From NCBI GenBank assembly GCA_035517595.1, contig DATIYN010000207.1, positions 1 to 7,594 of the forward strand: a stretch of 7,594 bases of DNA, written 5' to 3'. The notes under the pieces were generated by a model. It was not told where the DNA came from and made no database searches. It saw only the letters and a list, made by a program, of their open reading frames with translations. Position numbers and translations under genes: made by a program. Origin of the DNA: RBG-16-66-20 sp035517595 (GTDB lineage: Bacteria; Pseudomonadota; Gammaproteobacteria; Burkholderiales; SG8-39). Positions 1 to 7,173 of this stretch are shown here, one piece after another; position 1 is the first letter of the stretch; each line of letters begins with the position of its first letter.

Positions 1-1451
1 CGAAGCTGCAGGACATCCCCGGGGACGACCCGCGCGTCTACGCGATGATCCAGAAGGCCGACACCGTGGGCGTGTTCCAGATCGAGTCGCGCGCGCAGAT
101 GTCGATGCTGCCGCGCCTGAAGCCGGCGAATTACTACGACCTCGTCATCGAGGTGGCGATCGTGCGTCCCGGGCCGATCCAGGGCGACATGGTGCATCCC
201 TACCTGCGGCGCCGGCAGGGGCTGGAGAAGGTCGAGTACCCGACCGAGGCGGTCAAGGGCGCGCTCGAGCGCACGCTCGGCGTGCCGATCTTCCAGGAGC
301 AGGTGATGCAGCTCGCGATCGTCGCGGCGGGCTTCACCCCGGGCGAGGCCGACCAGCTGCGCCGCGCGATGGCCACCTGGCAGAAGAAGGGCGGCCTCCG
401 GCAGTTCGAGGCGAAGCTGAAGGACGGCATGCGCGAGCGCGGCTACGCGCCGGAATTCGCCGAGCGCATCTACCAGCAGATCCACGGCTTCAGCGACTAC
501 GGCTTCCCGGAGTCGCACTCGGCGAGCTTCGCCCTGCTCGCGTACTACTCGGCCTGGCTCAAGTGCCACCATCCCGCCGCGTTCCTCGCCGCGCTGCTCA
601 ACAGCCAGCCGATGGGCTTCTACTCGCCCTCGCAGCTCATCCAGGACGCGCGGCGGCACGGCGTGCAGCTGCGCCCGGCGGACGTGTCGCTGAGCGACTG
701 GGATTGCACGCTGGAGGAGGGCGACGAAGGACGCGGCGCGGCGGGCCGCCCCGCGGTGCGCCTCGGGTTACGCATGGTCGGGGGGCTGGGCGCCGCCGCG
801 GGCGGGCGCATCGTCGCCTGCCGTCCCTGCGGCTCGGTCGCGGAGCTCGCGCAGCGCGCCGCGCTCGGCCGCAAGGACCTCGACAGCCTCGCCGCCTCGG
901 GCGCGCTGCAGAGCCTCGCCGGGCACCGCAGGGACGCGCGCTGGGCCGCGGCCGGCGTCGAGGGCCGCCCGCCGATGGACGTGCACGCGGCCGAGCGCGC
1001 GCCGGCGCTCGACGCGCCCGCCGAGGCGGAGGAGATCGCGGCCGATTACGCGAGCCTGGGCTTCACGCTGGGCAGGCATCCGTTGGCATTTTTGAGGACC
1101 CGCCTAAAAAGGCTGAAAATGGTCAGTGCAGAAGAGATTTCTTTGCTTCCCCACGGCAGCCGGGTGCGCACGGCGGGGCTGGTGACTTGCCGCCAGCGGC
1201 CCGGCACCGCCACGGGAGTGGTGTTCGTCACGCTCGAGGACGAGAGCGGCTGCGCCAACGTGATCGTCTGGAGCGACCTGTTCGAGCGCTACCGCAAGGA
1301 GCTGCTCGGCGCGCGCCTGCTGGGCGTGGAGGGCAGGCTCGAGAGCAGCCAGGGCGTGGTGCACCTGATCGCGCGGCGCTTCACGGACCACAGCGCGTGG
1401 CTCGGACGCGCGCTCGGGCCGCTGCCGGTCCGCTCCCACGACTTTCACTGA
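1..1451 (+). CDS. dnaE2: Error-prone DNA polymerase DnaE2/ImuC, C-terminal part (5' end outside window)
   Basis: This is a C-family polymerase alpha-subunit homologue. DnaE2/ImuC proteins carry out SOS-induced mutagenic translesion synthesis, normally with ImuA and ImuB. The reading frame is open from position 3 and gives 482 visible residues, a little under half of a typical protein of about 1,050 residues. The palm with its catalytic aspartates lies upstream of the window. Visible family signatures are the block DTVGVFQIESRAQM at residues 20-33, RPGPIQGDM shortly after, FPESHSASFALLAYYSAWLK at nt 507-566, and the DnaE2-type OB-fold segment from GLVTCRQRPGTA to the VVHLIARR strand (nt about 1179-1380). 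The protein ends in the family's terminal SxDFH motif, here SHDFH, so the C-terminus is complete. imuA and imuB would be expected upstream but cannot be seen. A short AT-rich patch at 1081-1150 has codon use unlike the rest, yet the frame stays intact. Replicative DnaE is unlikely given the C-terminal signature. Confidence 0.95.
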   Translation, partial: KLQDIPGDDPRVYAMIQKADTVGVFQIESRAQMSMLPRLKPANYYDLVIEVAIVRPGPIQGDMVHPYLRRRQGLEKVEYPTEAVKGALERTLGVPIFQEQVMQLAIVAAGFTPGEADQLRRAMATWQKKGGLRQFEAKLKDGMRERGYAPEFAERIYQQIHGFSDYGFPESHSASFALLAYYSAWLKCHHPAAFLAALLNSQPMGFYSPSQLIQDARRHGVQLRPADVSLSDWDCTLEEGDEGRGAAGRPAVRLGLRMVGGLGAAAGGRIVACRPCGSVAELAQRAALGRKDLDSLAASGALQSLAGHRRDARWAAAGVEGRPPMDVHAAERAPALDAPAEAEEIAADYASLGFTLGRHPLAFLRTRLKRLKMVSAEEISLLPHGSRVRTAGLVTCRQRPGTATGVVFVTLEDESGCANVIVWSDLFERYRKELLGARLLGVEGRLESSQGVVHLIARRFTDHSAWLGRALGPLPVRSHDFH

Positions 1452-1458
1452 CTTTCAC
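1440..1458 (+). repeat. 9-bp direct repeat across the dnaE2 stop codon
   Basis: GACTTTCAC occurs at 1440-1448 and again at 1450-1458, one base apart (10-bp period). The first copy encodes the terminal Asp-Phe-His of DnaE2 and the second overlaps the stop codon. It may be a small slippage duplication; no function is evident. Confidence 0.6.
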
Positions 1459-1481
1459 AAAAGCGCGGAAAGCGGCTTTTG
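1458..1481 (+). terminator. Possible intrinsic terminator hairpin after dnaE2
   Basis: CAAAAGC at 1458-1464 pairs with GCTTTTG at 1475-1481. An inner GC/GC pairing (1465-1466 with 1472-1473), one bulged G at 1474 and a GGAAA loop complete the stem. The four Ts lie in the descending arm and no longer T-tract follows, so termination would be weak. It begins 6 bp after the dnaE2 stop and ends 11 bp before the -10 element of the next gene, the expected place for a transcript boundary. Confidence 0.45.
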
Positions 1482-1492
1482 CGTCAGCACCT

Positions 1493-1498
1493 TATAAT
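1493..1498 (+). promoter_or_regulatory. -10 element for the Hpt-cyclase-kinase cluster
   Basis: A perfect TATAAT ends 6 bp before the ATG of the Hpt gene at 1505. A start site about 7 bases downstream of the -10 would fall on or next to the A of that ATG, which predicts a leaderless message. No Shine-Dalgarno sequence lies between the two. No good -35 hexamer is present 16-18 bp upstream, so the promoter may be weak or activator-dependent. Confidence 0.6.
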
Positions 1499-1504
1499 CG
1501 TTCG

Positions 1505-1807
1505 ATGAGCGCGCCCATCACCGTCACCGTCGCCAAGGACCTCGAGGACCTCGTGCCGACGTTCATGAAGAACCGCGGCAAGGAGCTCGACAGCCTGCGC
1601 GCGGCGCTCGCCTCCGGCGACTTCGAGCAGATGCGCCAGCTCGGCCACCGCATGAAGGGCGTCGGCAACTCCTACGGCTTCGAGCAGGTGTCGCAGCTCG
1701 GCAAGCGCATCGAAGACGGCGCCAGGGCGGGCGACCGCGGCGGGCTCGAGGCCAGCCTCGCCGAATACGCCGACTATCTCGCGCGAGTCCAGATCGTCTA
1801 TGAGTAG
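1505..1807 (+). CDS. Stand-alone Hpt (histidine phosphotransfer) domain protein
   Basis: This 100-residue cytoplasmic protein is essentially one Hpt domain. Such domains shuttle phosphoryl groups between receiver aspartates by way of a histidine. The signature is LGHRMKGVGNSYGF at residues 46-59, with His48 as the expected phosphorylated residue, followed by Lys51, Gly52 and the Gly58-Phe59 turn of the four-helix bundle. The rest is helical, including a repeated acidic and basic pattern in SQLGKRIEDGARAGD. There are no membrane segments and no kinase domain. The ATG at 1505 is chosen because it directly follows a TATAAT element and because the frame upstream of it is only an Arg/Ala-rich shadow of dnaE2. 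The gene overlaps the next CDS by 8 bp (1800-1807), implying translational coupling. It is followed by two proteins carrying receiver domains, which makes those receivers the likely partners. The domain call is secure; the partners are inferred. Confidence 0.93.
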   Translation: MSAPITVTVAKDLEDLVPTFMKNRGKELDSLRAALASGDFEQMRQLGHRMKGVGNSYGFEQVSQLGKRIEDGARAGDRGGLEASLAEYADYLARVQIVYE

Positions 1808-2939
1808 CCGGCCCGCCGGCGCCACGGCGGACGCGGCGCAGGACGTGTTCCGCGTCCTGGTGGTGGACGACGATCCGGACATGGCCGGCTTCCTCGTGCG
1901 CCTGCTGAAGCAGCAGGGCCTGCAGGCCGAGACCGCCTCCGACGGCCACGTCGCGCTCGCGCGCATCGCCGCCGCGCCGCCCGACATGGTGCTGCTCGAC
2001 GTGCAGATGCCCGGCCCCGACGGCTTCGAGATCTGCCGCCGCCTGAAGGGCAGCGAGGCCACCGCGCTCGTGCCCGTGGTCCTGGTGACCGCGCTCGAGG
2101 ACCAGGATAGCCGCGTGCGCGGCATCGAGGCGGGCGCCGACGACTTCCTGTCCAAGCCCGTGCGCCGCGAGGAGCTCGTCGCGCGCGTCAACACGCTGCG
2201 CCGCCTGCACGACACGCGCAAGGAGCTCGAGGGCCGGCGCCTGGCGGCCGAGGTGCAGGAGAAGGAGGCGATCCGCAGGACCTTCTCGCGCTACCTGTCG
2301 CCGCGCCTGGCCGAGCGCGTGCTGGCGCAGAGCCCGCGCGGCGAGGACGTGTTCCGCAACCTGTCGCACCGCACGGCGGTGGTGGCGCTGTTCGCCGACC
2401 TGCGCGGCTTCACGCGCCTTTCGGAGACGGTGCCGGTGTCGAGCATCGTGCCGATGCTGAACGAGTTCTTCGTGGTGCTGACGGGCGCCGCGCACGAGAA
2501 CGAGGGCACGGTGTTCAGCATGGCGGGCGACTCGATGCTCGTCGGCTTCAACGTGCCCGTCGAGCAGCCCGACGCCGCCGAGCGCGCGCTGCGCACGGCG
2601 CGCAGCATGATCGAAGGCTTCGCGCCGGTCGCCGCGCGCTGGCGCAGGGAGCACGGCCTCGCCACCGGCGTCGGCGTCGGCATCGAGGCGGGCGAGGCCG
2701 TCGTGGGCAACGTCGGCGCGCCGAGCTTCATGAGCTACACCATCATCGGCGACCCGGTGAACGTCGCCGCGCGGCTGATGCAGCGCGCGGCGCCGAACGA
2801 GCTGCTCATCGGCCCGCGCGCGGCGCGCGCGCTCCAGGCGCAGCTCGGGCAGGCGCACGGCCTGGAGCGGCGCAAGGTCGAGCTCAAGGGCAAGGCCGAG
2901 CCGGTCGAAGTGGTATCGTACAAAGTCGCGCTGGCGTGA
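1800..2939 (+). CDS. Receiver domain-class III nucleotide cyclase fusion
   Basis: This 379-residue soluble protein couples a phosphorylatable receiver to a class III adenylate/guanylate cyclase. The receiver (about 17-135) has the acidic pocket Asp23-Asp24-Asp25, the phosphoacceptor Asp67 in LLDVQMP, Thr97 and Lys119-Pro120. A charged helical linker (about 136-165) leads through FSRYLSPRLAERVL into the cyclase domain (about 185-375). Both metal-binding aspartates are present: Asp200 in FADLRGFT and Asp244 in MAGDSM. The transition-state residues Asn321 and Arg325 in GDPVNVAARL are also present. Thr314 occupies the second purine-recognition site, as in class IIIb cyclases. The first purine-recognition site, usually Lys in adenylate cyclases (KFIGD), is Ser240 here, so the product (cAMP or cGMP) cannot be assigned. 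The ATG overlaps the Hpt gene; no strong Shine-Dalgarno is seen, which fits coupling. The upstream Hpt protein is a plausible phosphodonor. Catalytic competence is likely but not certain. Confidence 0.93.
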   Translation: MSSRPAGATADAAQDVFRVLVVDDDPDMAGFLVRLLKQQGLQAETASDGHVALARIAAAPPDMVLLDVQMPGPDGFEICRRLKGSEATALVPVVLVTALEDQDSRVRGIEAGADDFLSKPVRREELVARVNTLRRLHDTRKELEGRRLAAEVQEKEAIRRTFSRYLSPRLAERVLAQSPRGEDVFRNLSHRTAVVALFADLRGFTRLSETVPVSSIVPMLNEFFVVLTGAAHENEGTVFSMAGDSMLVGFNVPVEQPDAAERALRTARSMIEGFAPVAARWRREHGLATGVGVGIEAGEAVVGNVGAPSFMSYTIIGDPVNVAARLMQRAAPNELLIGPRAARALQAQLGQAHGLERRKVELKGKAEPVEVVSYKVALA

Positions 2940-2970
2940 GGGGCGCCGGCGCGCGGAACTCGGGGGGCGG

Positions 2971-4232
<1,262 letters not shown>

Positions 4233-4236
<4 letters not shown>

Positions 4237-4247
4237 CGCGACGCTAG
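4233..4247. repeat. Inverted repeat spanning two convergent stop codons
   Basis: CTAGCG (4233-4238) and CGCTAG (4242-4247) form a perfect 6-bp inverted repeat around CGA. Each arm contains the TAG stop of one of the convergent genes. No T-run follows on either strand, so this is not a classic bidirectional terminator; the transcripts of the two genes probably overlap. The symmetry may partly reflect two TAG codons facing each other. Confidence 0.55.
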
Positions 4248-4633
4248 GGCAGCGCGCCCCAGATCGCGCGCAGCTGCTCGGGCAGGTCCTTCGGCGAAAA
4301 CGGCTTCGAGATCGTGCCCGCGGCGCCGAGCTTGCGCAGCTCCTCCAGCTCCTTCGGGGACGCCTTGGCGGTGATGAACACGACCGGCAGCGCCTTCACC
4401 TCGGGCGTGGCGAGCATCTTGCGGTAGAGCGCCGGCCCGTCCATGCCGGGCATCATCCAGTCGAGCATCACGAGGTCGGGCTTGAAGGCGATCATGCGGT
4501 CGATCGCCGCCGTCGGGTCGCCGACGACCTCGACCACCATCTTGCCCACCCTCTCCAGCGACAGGCGCACGATGCGCTGGATGTCCTCGTCGTCCTCGAC
4601 GTAGCAGATGCGGCCGAGCGGTCGTGCGGGCAT
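4244..4633 (-). CDS. Single-domain response regulator (CheY/Spo0F-like receiver)
   Basis: This 129-residue protein consists of one receiver domain and no output domain. The acidic pocket Glu13-Asp14-Asp15, phosphoacceptor Asp58 in MLDWMMPGMDG, Thr88 in FITAKA, and Lys110-Pro111 are all present, so it should accept a phosphoryl group. Proteins of this shape act as phosphorelay intermediates, as phosphate sinks, or by binding a partner, as CheY does. The ATG at 4633 is supported by a GAGGGA Shine-Dalgarno at 4641-4646, 7 bases upstream, which overlaps the TGA of the preceding histidine kinase gene. The gap is only 11 bp, so the two are almost certainly co-transcribed and translationally coupled. 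That makes the kinase its likely donor. The stop codon lies 7 bp from the stop of the convergent Ser/Thr kinase gene. Relay onward to the Hpt protein encoded at 1505 is an inference. Confidence 0.94.
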   Translation of the reverse strand: MPARPLGRICYVEDDEDIQRIVRLSLERVGKMVVEVVGDPTAAIDRMIAFKPDLVMLDWMMPGMDGPALYRKMLATPEVKALPVVFITAKASPKELEELRKLGAAGTISKPFSPKDLPEQLRAIWGALP

Positions 4634-4644
4634 GGGCGTGTCCC

Positions 4645-6432
4645 TCAGGCCTGCTTGGGCAGCTCGAACCAGAAGGTCGTGCCGCCGCCCTCGCGGTCGG
4701 AATAGCCGATCTTACCCCCCATCATCTCGAGCAGCCGCTTGCAGATCGCGAGTCCGAGGCCCGTGCCGCCCTTCTGGCGCGTGTGCGACATGTCGGCCTG
4801 CGCGAAGCGGCCGAAGATGCGGTTGCGGAAATTCTCCGGGATGCCGGGGCCGTGGTCGTGCACGCCGACGCGGATGCCGTGGTCGCAGCTCTCCATGCTG
4901 ACCTCGACGATGCTGCCCTCCGGCGAGAACTTGGCGGCGTTGGAGATCAGGTTGGTCATGACCTGCAGCAGGCGCTTGCGGTCGGCGCTCACGCGCACCG
5001 GCTGGCGCTCGCCCACGGTCGCGAGGCCCACCTTGAAGCGGTCGGCGAAGGAGCGGTTCAGCGTCAGCGACTCGGCGACCAGCTCGGCGAGGTCCAGCGT
5101 CTCGAGGAACAGCGTGAGCTTGCCCGACTCGATCTTCTCCACGTCGAGGATGTCGTTGATGAGGTCGAGCAGGCGCTGGCCGTTGCGCTCGGCGATGGTG
5201 GTGAGCTCGAGCACGTCCTTGTCGATGTTCCCGAGCACCCCCGAATTGATGAGCTGCAGCGCGCCGATGATCGAGGTGAGGGGCGTGCGCAGCTCGTGCG
5301 ACAGCGTCGAGGTGAACTCCTTCTTCATGCGCTCGGCCTCGAGCTGCTGGGTGATGTCGCGGCCCTGCGCGATCACCGCGACGATTTCGCCCGCGGCGTT
5401 CACCAGCGGCGTCACCGTCCATTCGCAGACGATCTCGATGCCGTCGCGGCGCGGGTTGCGCAGCCGCAGCGCCGACATCGGCGCGCGGGTCTGGATCAGC
5501 TCGCGCCACTGCTTCGCGAATTCGTCCTGGTACTTTGGCAGGATGAGGTGGCTGGCCGGCCGGCCGATGAGCTCGGCGGGCGGATAGCCGAACAGGTTCT
5601 CGGCCGCCGGATTGACCTGCTGGATGCGCGAGCCGGGGTCGAGCTCCAGCACCGCGATCGGCGAGCGCTCGGCGAACAGCGCGAGCTTGCGGCCCGACGC
5701 TTCGACCTGCCGGCGCGCTTCCTCGAGCTCGACCAGCTGCTGCTCGAGGCGCTGGTTGAGCGCGGTGTAGTCCTCGGTCAACTTGCCGTAGGCGTGGCGC
5801 AGCCGGTAGCCGGAGTTGAACACCCGGTTCAGCCGGTAGGCGATGCCCACGTTGAGCACGTAGAAGGCCGGCACGATGAGCGCGATCTCGGCGAACAGCT
5901 TGTTGCCGAAGGTCGCGAGCACGTAGGTGAACGGGAACAGGATTCCGGCCGCGTAGATCGCGTAGATCACCCACGAGACCGCGTAGATCGGGATGCCGCC
6001 GGCCACCACGATGGTGAGCAGGAAGGCGAGGAACACCTGCTGCTCGTCGGCGTGCGAGGGAAAGAACACCGCGCCGGCGAATCCCCAGGTCGCGCCCGCG
6101 GCGAGCGCGCTGATGGCGAGCCAGCGCATCCACTGCTCGGCCTCCTTCACCTTCTCGCGCGCGCGCCGGTAGCCCCAGTACAGCACGGTGCGCACGACCG
6201 TCAGGAACAGCACCAGCACGCCCCAGAACACCACCACCTCGACGTAGCGGCCTTCTCGCAGCTCGTAGGCCGCCACCGCGCTGATCACCAGCGTCGCAAG
6301 GATCGCGAGCGGCATCTGGCTGTACATCTGCTCGACCCGGTCGGCGAGCACGAAGCGCGGATCGGCCGACTGCCGCAGGCTGATCCTGGCGGATGCCGTC
6401 GTGCGCGCGGCTTCGGTGCTGGGGGAATTCAT
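4645..6432 (-). CDS. Membrane PAS-domain sensor histidine kinase
   Basis: This 595-residue protein has an N-terminal module of about six hydrophobic segments (about residues 41-57, 65-86, 102-124, 132-153, 154-175 and 179-200), a coiled-coil-like linker (about 215-245), a PAS domain (about 250-365), a HisKA dimerisation domain and a C-terminal ATPase domain. The phosphorylated residue is His379 in SHELRTPL. The ATPase has the N-box Asn498 (NLISNAAK), the G1 box DHGPGIP starting at Asp526, and the G2 box GTGLGLAI at 556-563. All elements of an active kinase are present. No receiver or Hpt domain is attached, so phosphate must leave through a separate regulator, most obviously the one encoded 11 bp downstream. 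The membrane module has little periplasmic sequence, suggesting it senses within the membrane or through the cytoplasmic PAS. The frame stays open far upstream through lexA, but ATG 6432 is chosen because the membrane module starts shortly after it and a TATAAT lies just upstream. Confidence 0.95.
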   Translation of the reverse strand: MNSPSTEAARTTASARISLRQSADPRFVLADRVEQMYSQMPLAILATLVISAVAAYELREGRYVEVVVFWGVLVLFLTVVRTVLYWGYRRAREKVKEAEQWMRWLAISALAAGATWGFAGAVFFPSHADEQQVFLAFLLTIVVAGGIPIYAVSWVIYAIYAAGILFPFTYVLATFGNKLFAEIALIVPAFYVLNVGIAYRLNRVFNSGYRLRHAYGKLTEDYTALNQRLEQQLVELEEARRQVEASGRKLALFAERSPIAVLELDPGSRIQQVNPAAENLFGYPPAELIGRPASHLILPKYQDEFAKQWRELIQTRAPMSALRLRNPRRDGIEIVCEWTVTPLVNAAGEIVAVIAQGRDITQQLEAERMKKEFTSTLSHELRTPLTSIIGALQLINSGVLGNIDKDVLELTTIAERNGQRLLDLINDILDVEKIESGKLTLFLETLDLAELVAESLTLNRSFADRFKVGLATVGERQPVRVSADRKRLLQVMTNLISNAAKFSPEGSIVEVSMESCDHGIRVGVHDHGPGIPENFRNRIFGRFAQADMSHTRQKGGTGLGLAICKRLLEMMGGKIGYSDREGGGTTFWFELPKQA

Positions 6433-6433
6433 C

Positions 6434-6453
6434 GGGCGGATCAGGCTCCGCCC
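6434..6453. repeat. Perfect 7-bp inverted repeat next to the histidine kinase start
   Basis: GGGCGGA (6434-6440) and TCCGCCC (6447-6453) flank a 6-bp spacer, one base from the kinase ATG and directly downstream of its -10 element. As DNA it overlaps the predicted transcription start, a position typical of an operator. As RNA (if transcribed from lexA) it would fold the only weak Shine-Dalgarno-like sequence, GGAG, into a stem. Which applies is unknown. Confidence 0.6.
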
Positions 6454-6454
6454 A

Positions 6455-6460
6455 ATTATA
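6455..6460 (-). promoter_or_regulatory. -10 element of the histidine kinase gene
   Basis: On the minus strand a perfect TATAAT lies at 6460-6455, predicting a start near 6448 and a leader of about 16 bases. No convincing -35 hexamer is found about 17 bp upstream, in the GC-rich stretch around 6478-6483. The kinase gene may therefore be expressed independently of lexA, possibly with activator help. Confidence 0.5.
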
Positions 6461-6509
6461 GGGGAGGCGTTATCGCGCCGTCCGGCCGCGCGCGGCGGCC
6501 AGAGGGCTC

Positions 6510-7136
6510 TTACAGACTTTTGCCGCTGCGGATGACGCCGACGGCGATGCCCTCGATGGCCATCTCGTCGCGCCGCAGGTCGAGCTCGATCGGCGCGAAA
6601 TCCGGATTCTCCGCCAGCAGCTGTACCGCGTGGCCGCGGCGCCTCAGGCGCTTGACCGTGACCTCCTCGCCGATGCGCGCGACCACCACCTGGCCGCTCT
6701 GCGCGTCCTGCGTGCGGTGCACGGCGAGAAGGTCGCCCTCGAGGATGCCGGCGTCGCGCATCGACAGCCCGCGCACGCGCAGCAGGTAGTCGGCGCGCGG
6801 CGTGAACAGGTTCGGGTCGAGCTGGTAGCGCGCCTGCACGTGCTCCTCGGCGAGGATCGGGCTGCCGGCGGCGACGCGGCCGATCACCGGCAGCTCGAGC
6901 AGCCGGCCGACCTTCGGGCCGCCGCGCTCGCGCACCTTGATGCCGCGCGAGGAGCCGGCGGAAATCTCGAGCGCGCCCTTGCGCTCCAGCGCGCGCAGGT
7001 GCTGCTCGGCGGCGTTCACCGAGCGAAAGCCCATGCGCTCGGCGATCTCGGCGCGGGTCGGCGGGTAGCCCGAGACCTCGGTGAGCTCGCGCACCAGCCG
7101 GAGGATTTCGGTTTGCCGTTCCGTCAGGTTTTCCAT
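6510..7136 (-). CDS. lexA: LexA, SOS-response repressor (self-cleaving)
   Basis: This 208-residue protein is a full-length LexA. It represses SOS genes as a dimer and undergoes RecA-stimulated self-cleavage on DNA damage. The N-terminal winged helix starts with MENLTERQTEIL and includes TRAEIAERMGF (28-37) and the recognition region SVNAAEQHLRALERKG (39-54). The cleavage site is Ala90-Gly91 in GRVAAGSPI. The catalytic dyad is Ser125 in GLSMRDAGILEGD and Lys162 in EVTVKRL. All these residues are intact, so it should be autoregulated and cleavable. The ATG at 7136 matches the usual family start. No Shine-Dalgarno precedes it, and the predicted transcription start is within about 3 bases, suggesting leaderless translation. 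It diverges from dinB across 20 bp containing a LexA box. The histidine kinase gene follows on the same strand after 77 bp. Confidence 0.98.
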   Translation of the reverse strand: MENLTERQTEILRLVRELTEVSGYPPTRAEIAERMGFRSVNAAEQHLRALERKGALEISAGSSRGIKVRERGGPKVGRLLELPVIGRVAAGSPILAEEHVQARYQLDPNLFTPRADYLLRVRGLSMRDAGILEGDLLAVHRTQDAQSGQVVVARIGEEVTVKRLRRRGHAVQLLAENPDFAPIELDLRRDEMAIEGIAVGVIRSGKSL

Positions 7137-7155
7137 AGTGGCAATATATACAGTA
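7136..7155. promoter_or_regulatory. LexA box shared by lexA and dinB
   Basis: The 20 bp match the proteobacterial LexA consensus TACTGTATATATATACAGTA at 16 of 20 positions by hand count. The dinB-proximal part, ATATATACAGTA (7144-7155), is perfect; all four mismatches are in the lexA-proximal half. The site fills the gap between the genes, touching the first base of the lexA ATG and ending 1 bp before the dinB ATG, and it covers the -10 region of both. Confidence 0.88.
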
Positions 7156-7173
7156 TATGCGGCGCATTGTCCA
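7145..7173 (-). promoter_or_regulatory. lexA: lexA promoter
   Basis: On the minus strand TGGACA (7173-7168, 5 of 6 to TTGACA) is separated by exactly 17 bp from TATATA (7150-7145, 5 of 6 to TATAAT). The start would fall within about 0-3 bases of the lexA ATG. The -35 lies inside the dinB coding region and the -10 lies inside the LexA box, so LexA bound here should exclude polymerase. TATATA is its own complement and could also serve as the -10 of dinB, though no good -35 is seen for that direction. Confidence 0.6.

Noticed and set aside
563..1504. Upstream in-frame extension of the Hpt gene into dnaE2
   Set aside because: The extension is Arg/Ala/Gly-rich shadow sequence lying over conserved DnaE2 coding. 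The Hpt domain begins after the ATG at 1505, which follows a TATAAT element.
6317..6332. CTGT-containing sequence inside the kinase gene as a second LexA box
   Set aside because: Only the left half-site matches; there is no ACAG at the right spacing.
6484..6500. GC-only hairpin (6-bp stem, 5-base loop) just after lexA, considered as its terminator
   Set aside because: No T-tract follows on the minus strand, and such GC palindromes arise readily at this base composition. I do not call a terminator, so read-through into the kinase gene remains possible.
4624..6789. A 721-residue open frame on the plus strand opposite the histidine kinase and part of lexA
   Set aside because: Its translation is rich in His, Arg, Glu, Ala and Asp with no recognisable domain, as expected for the antisense of GC-rich coding DNA. 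The minus strand encodes clear kinase and LexA motifs.
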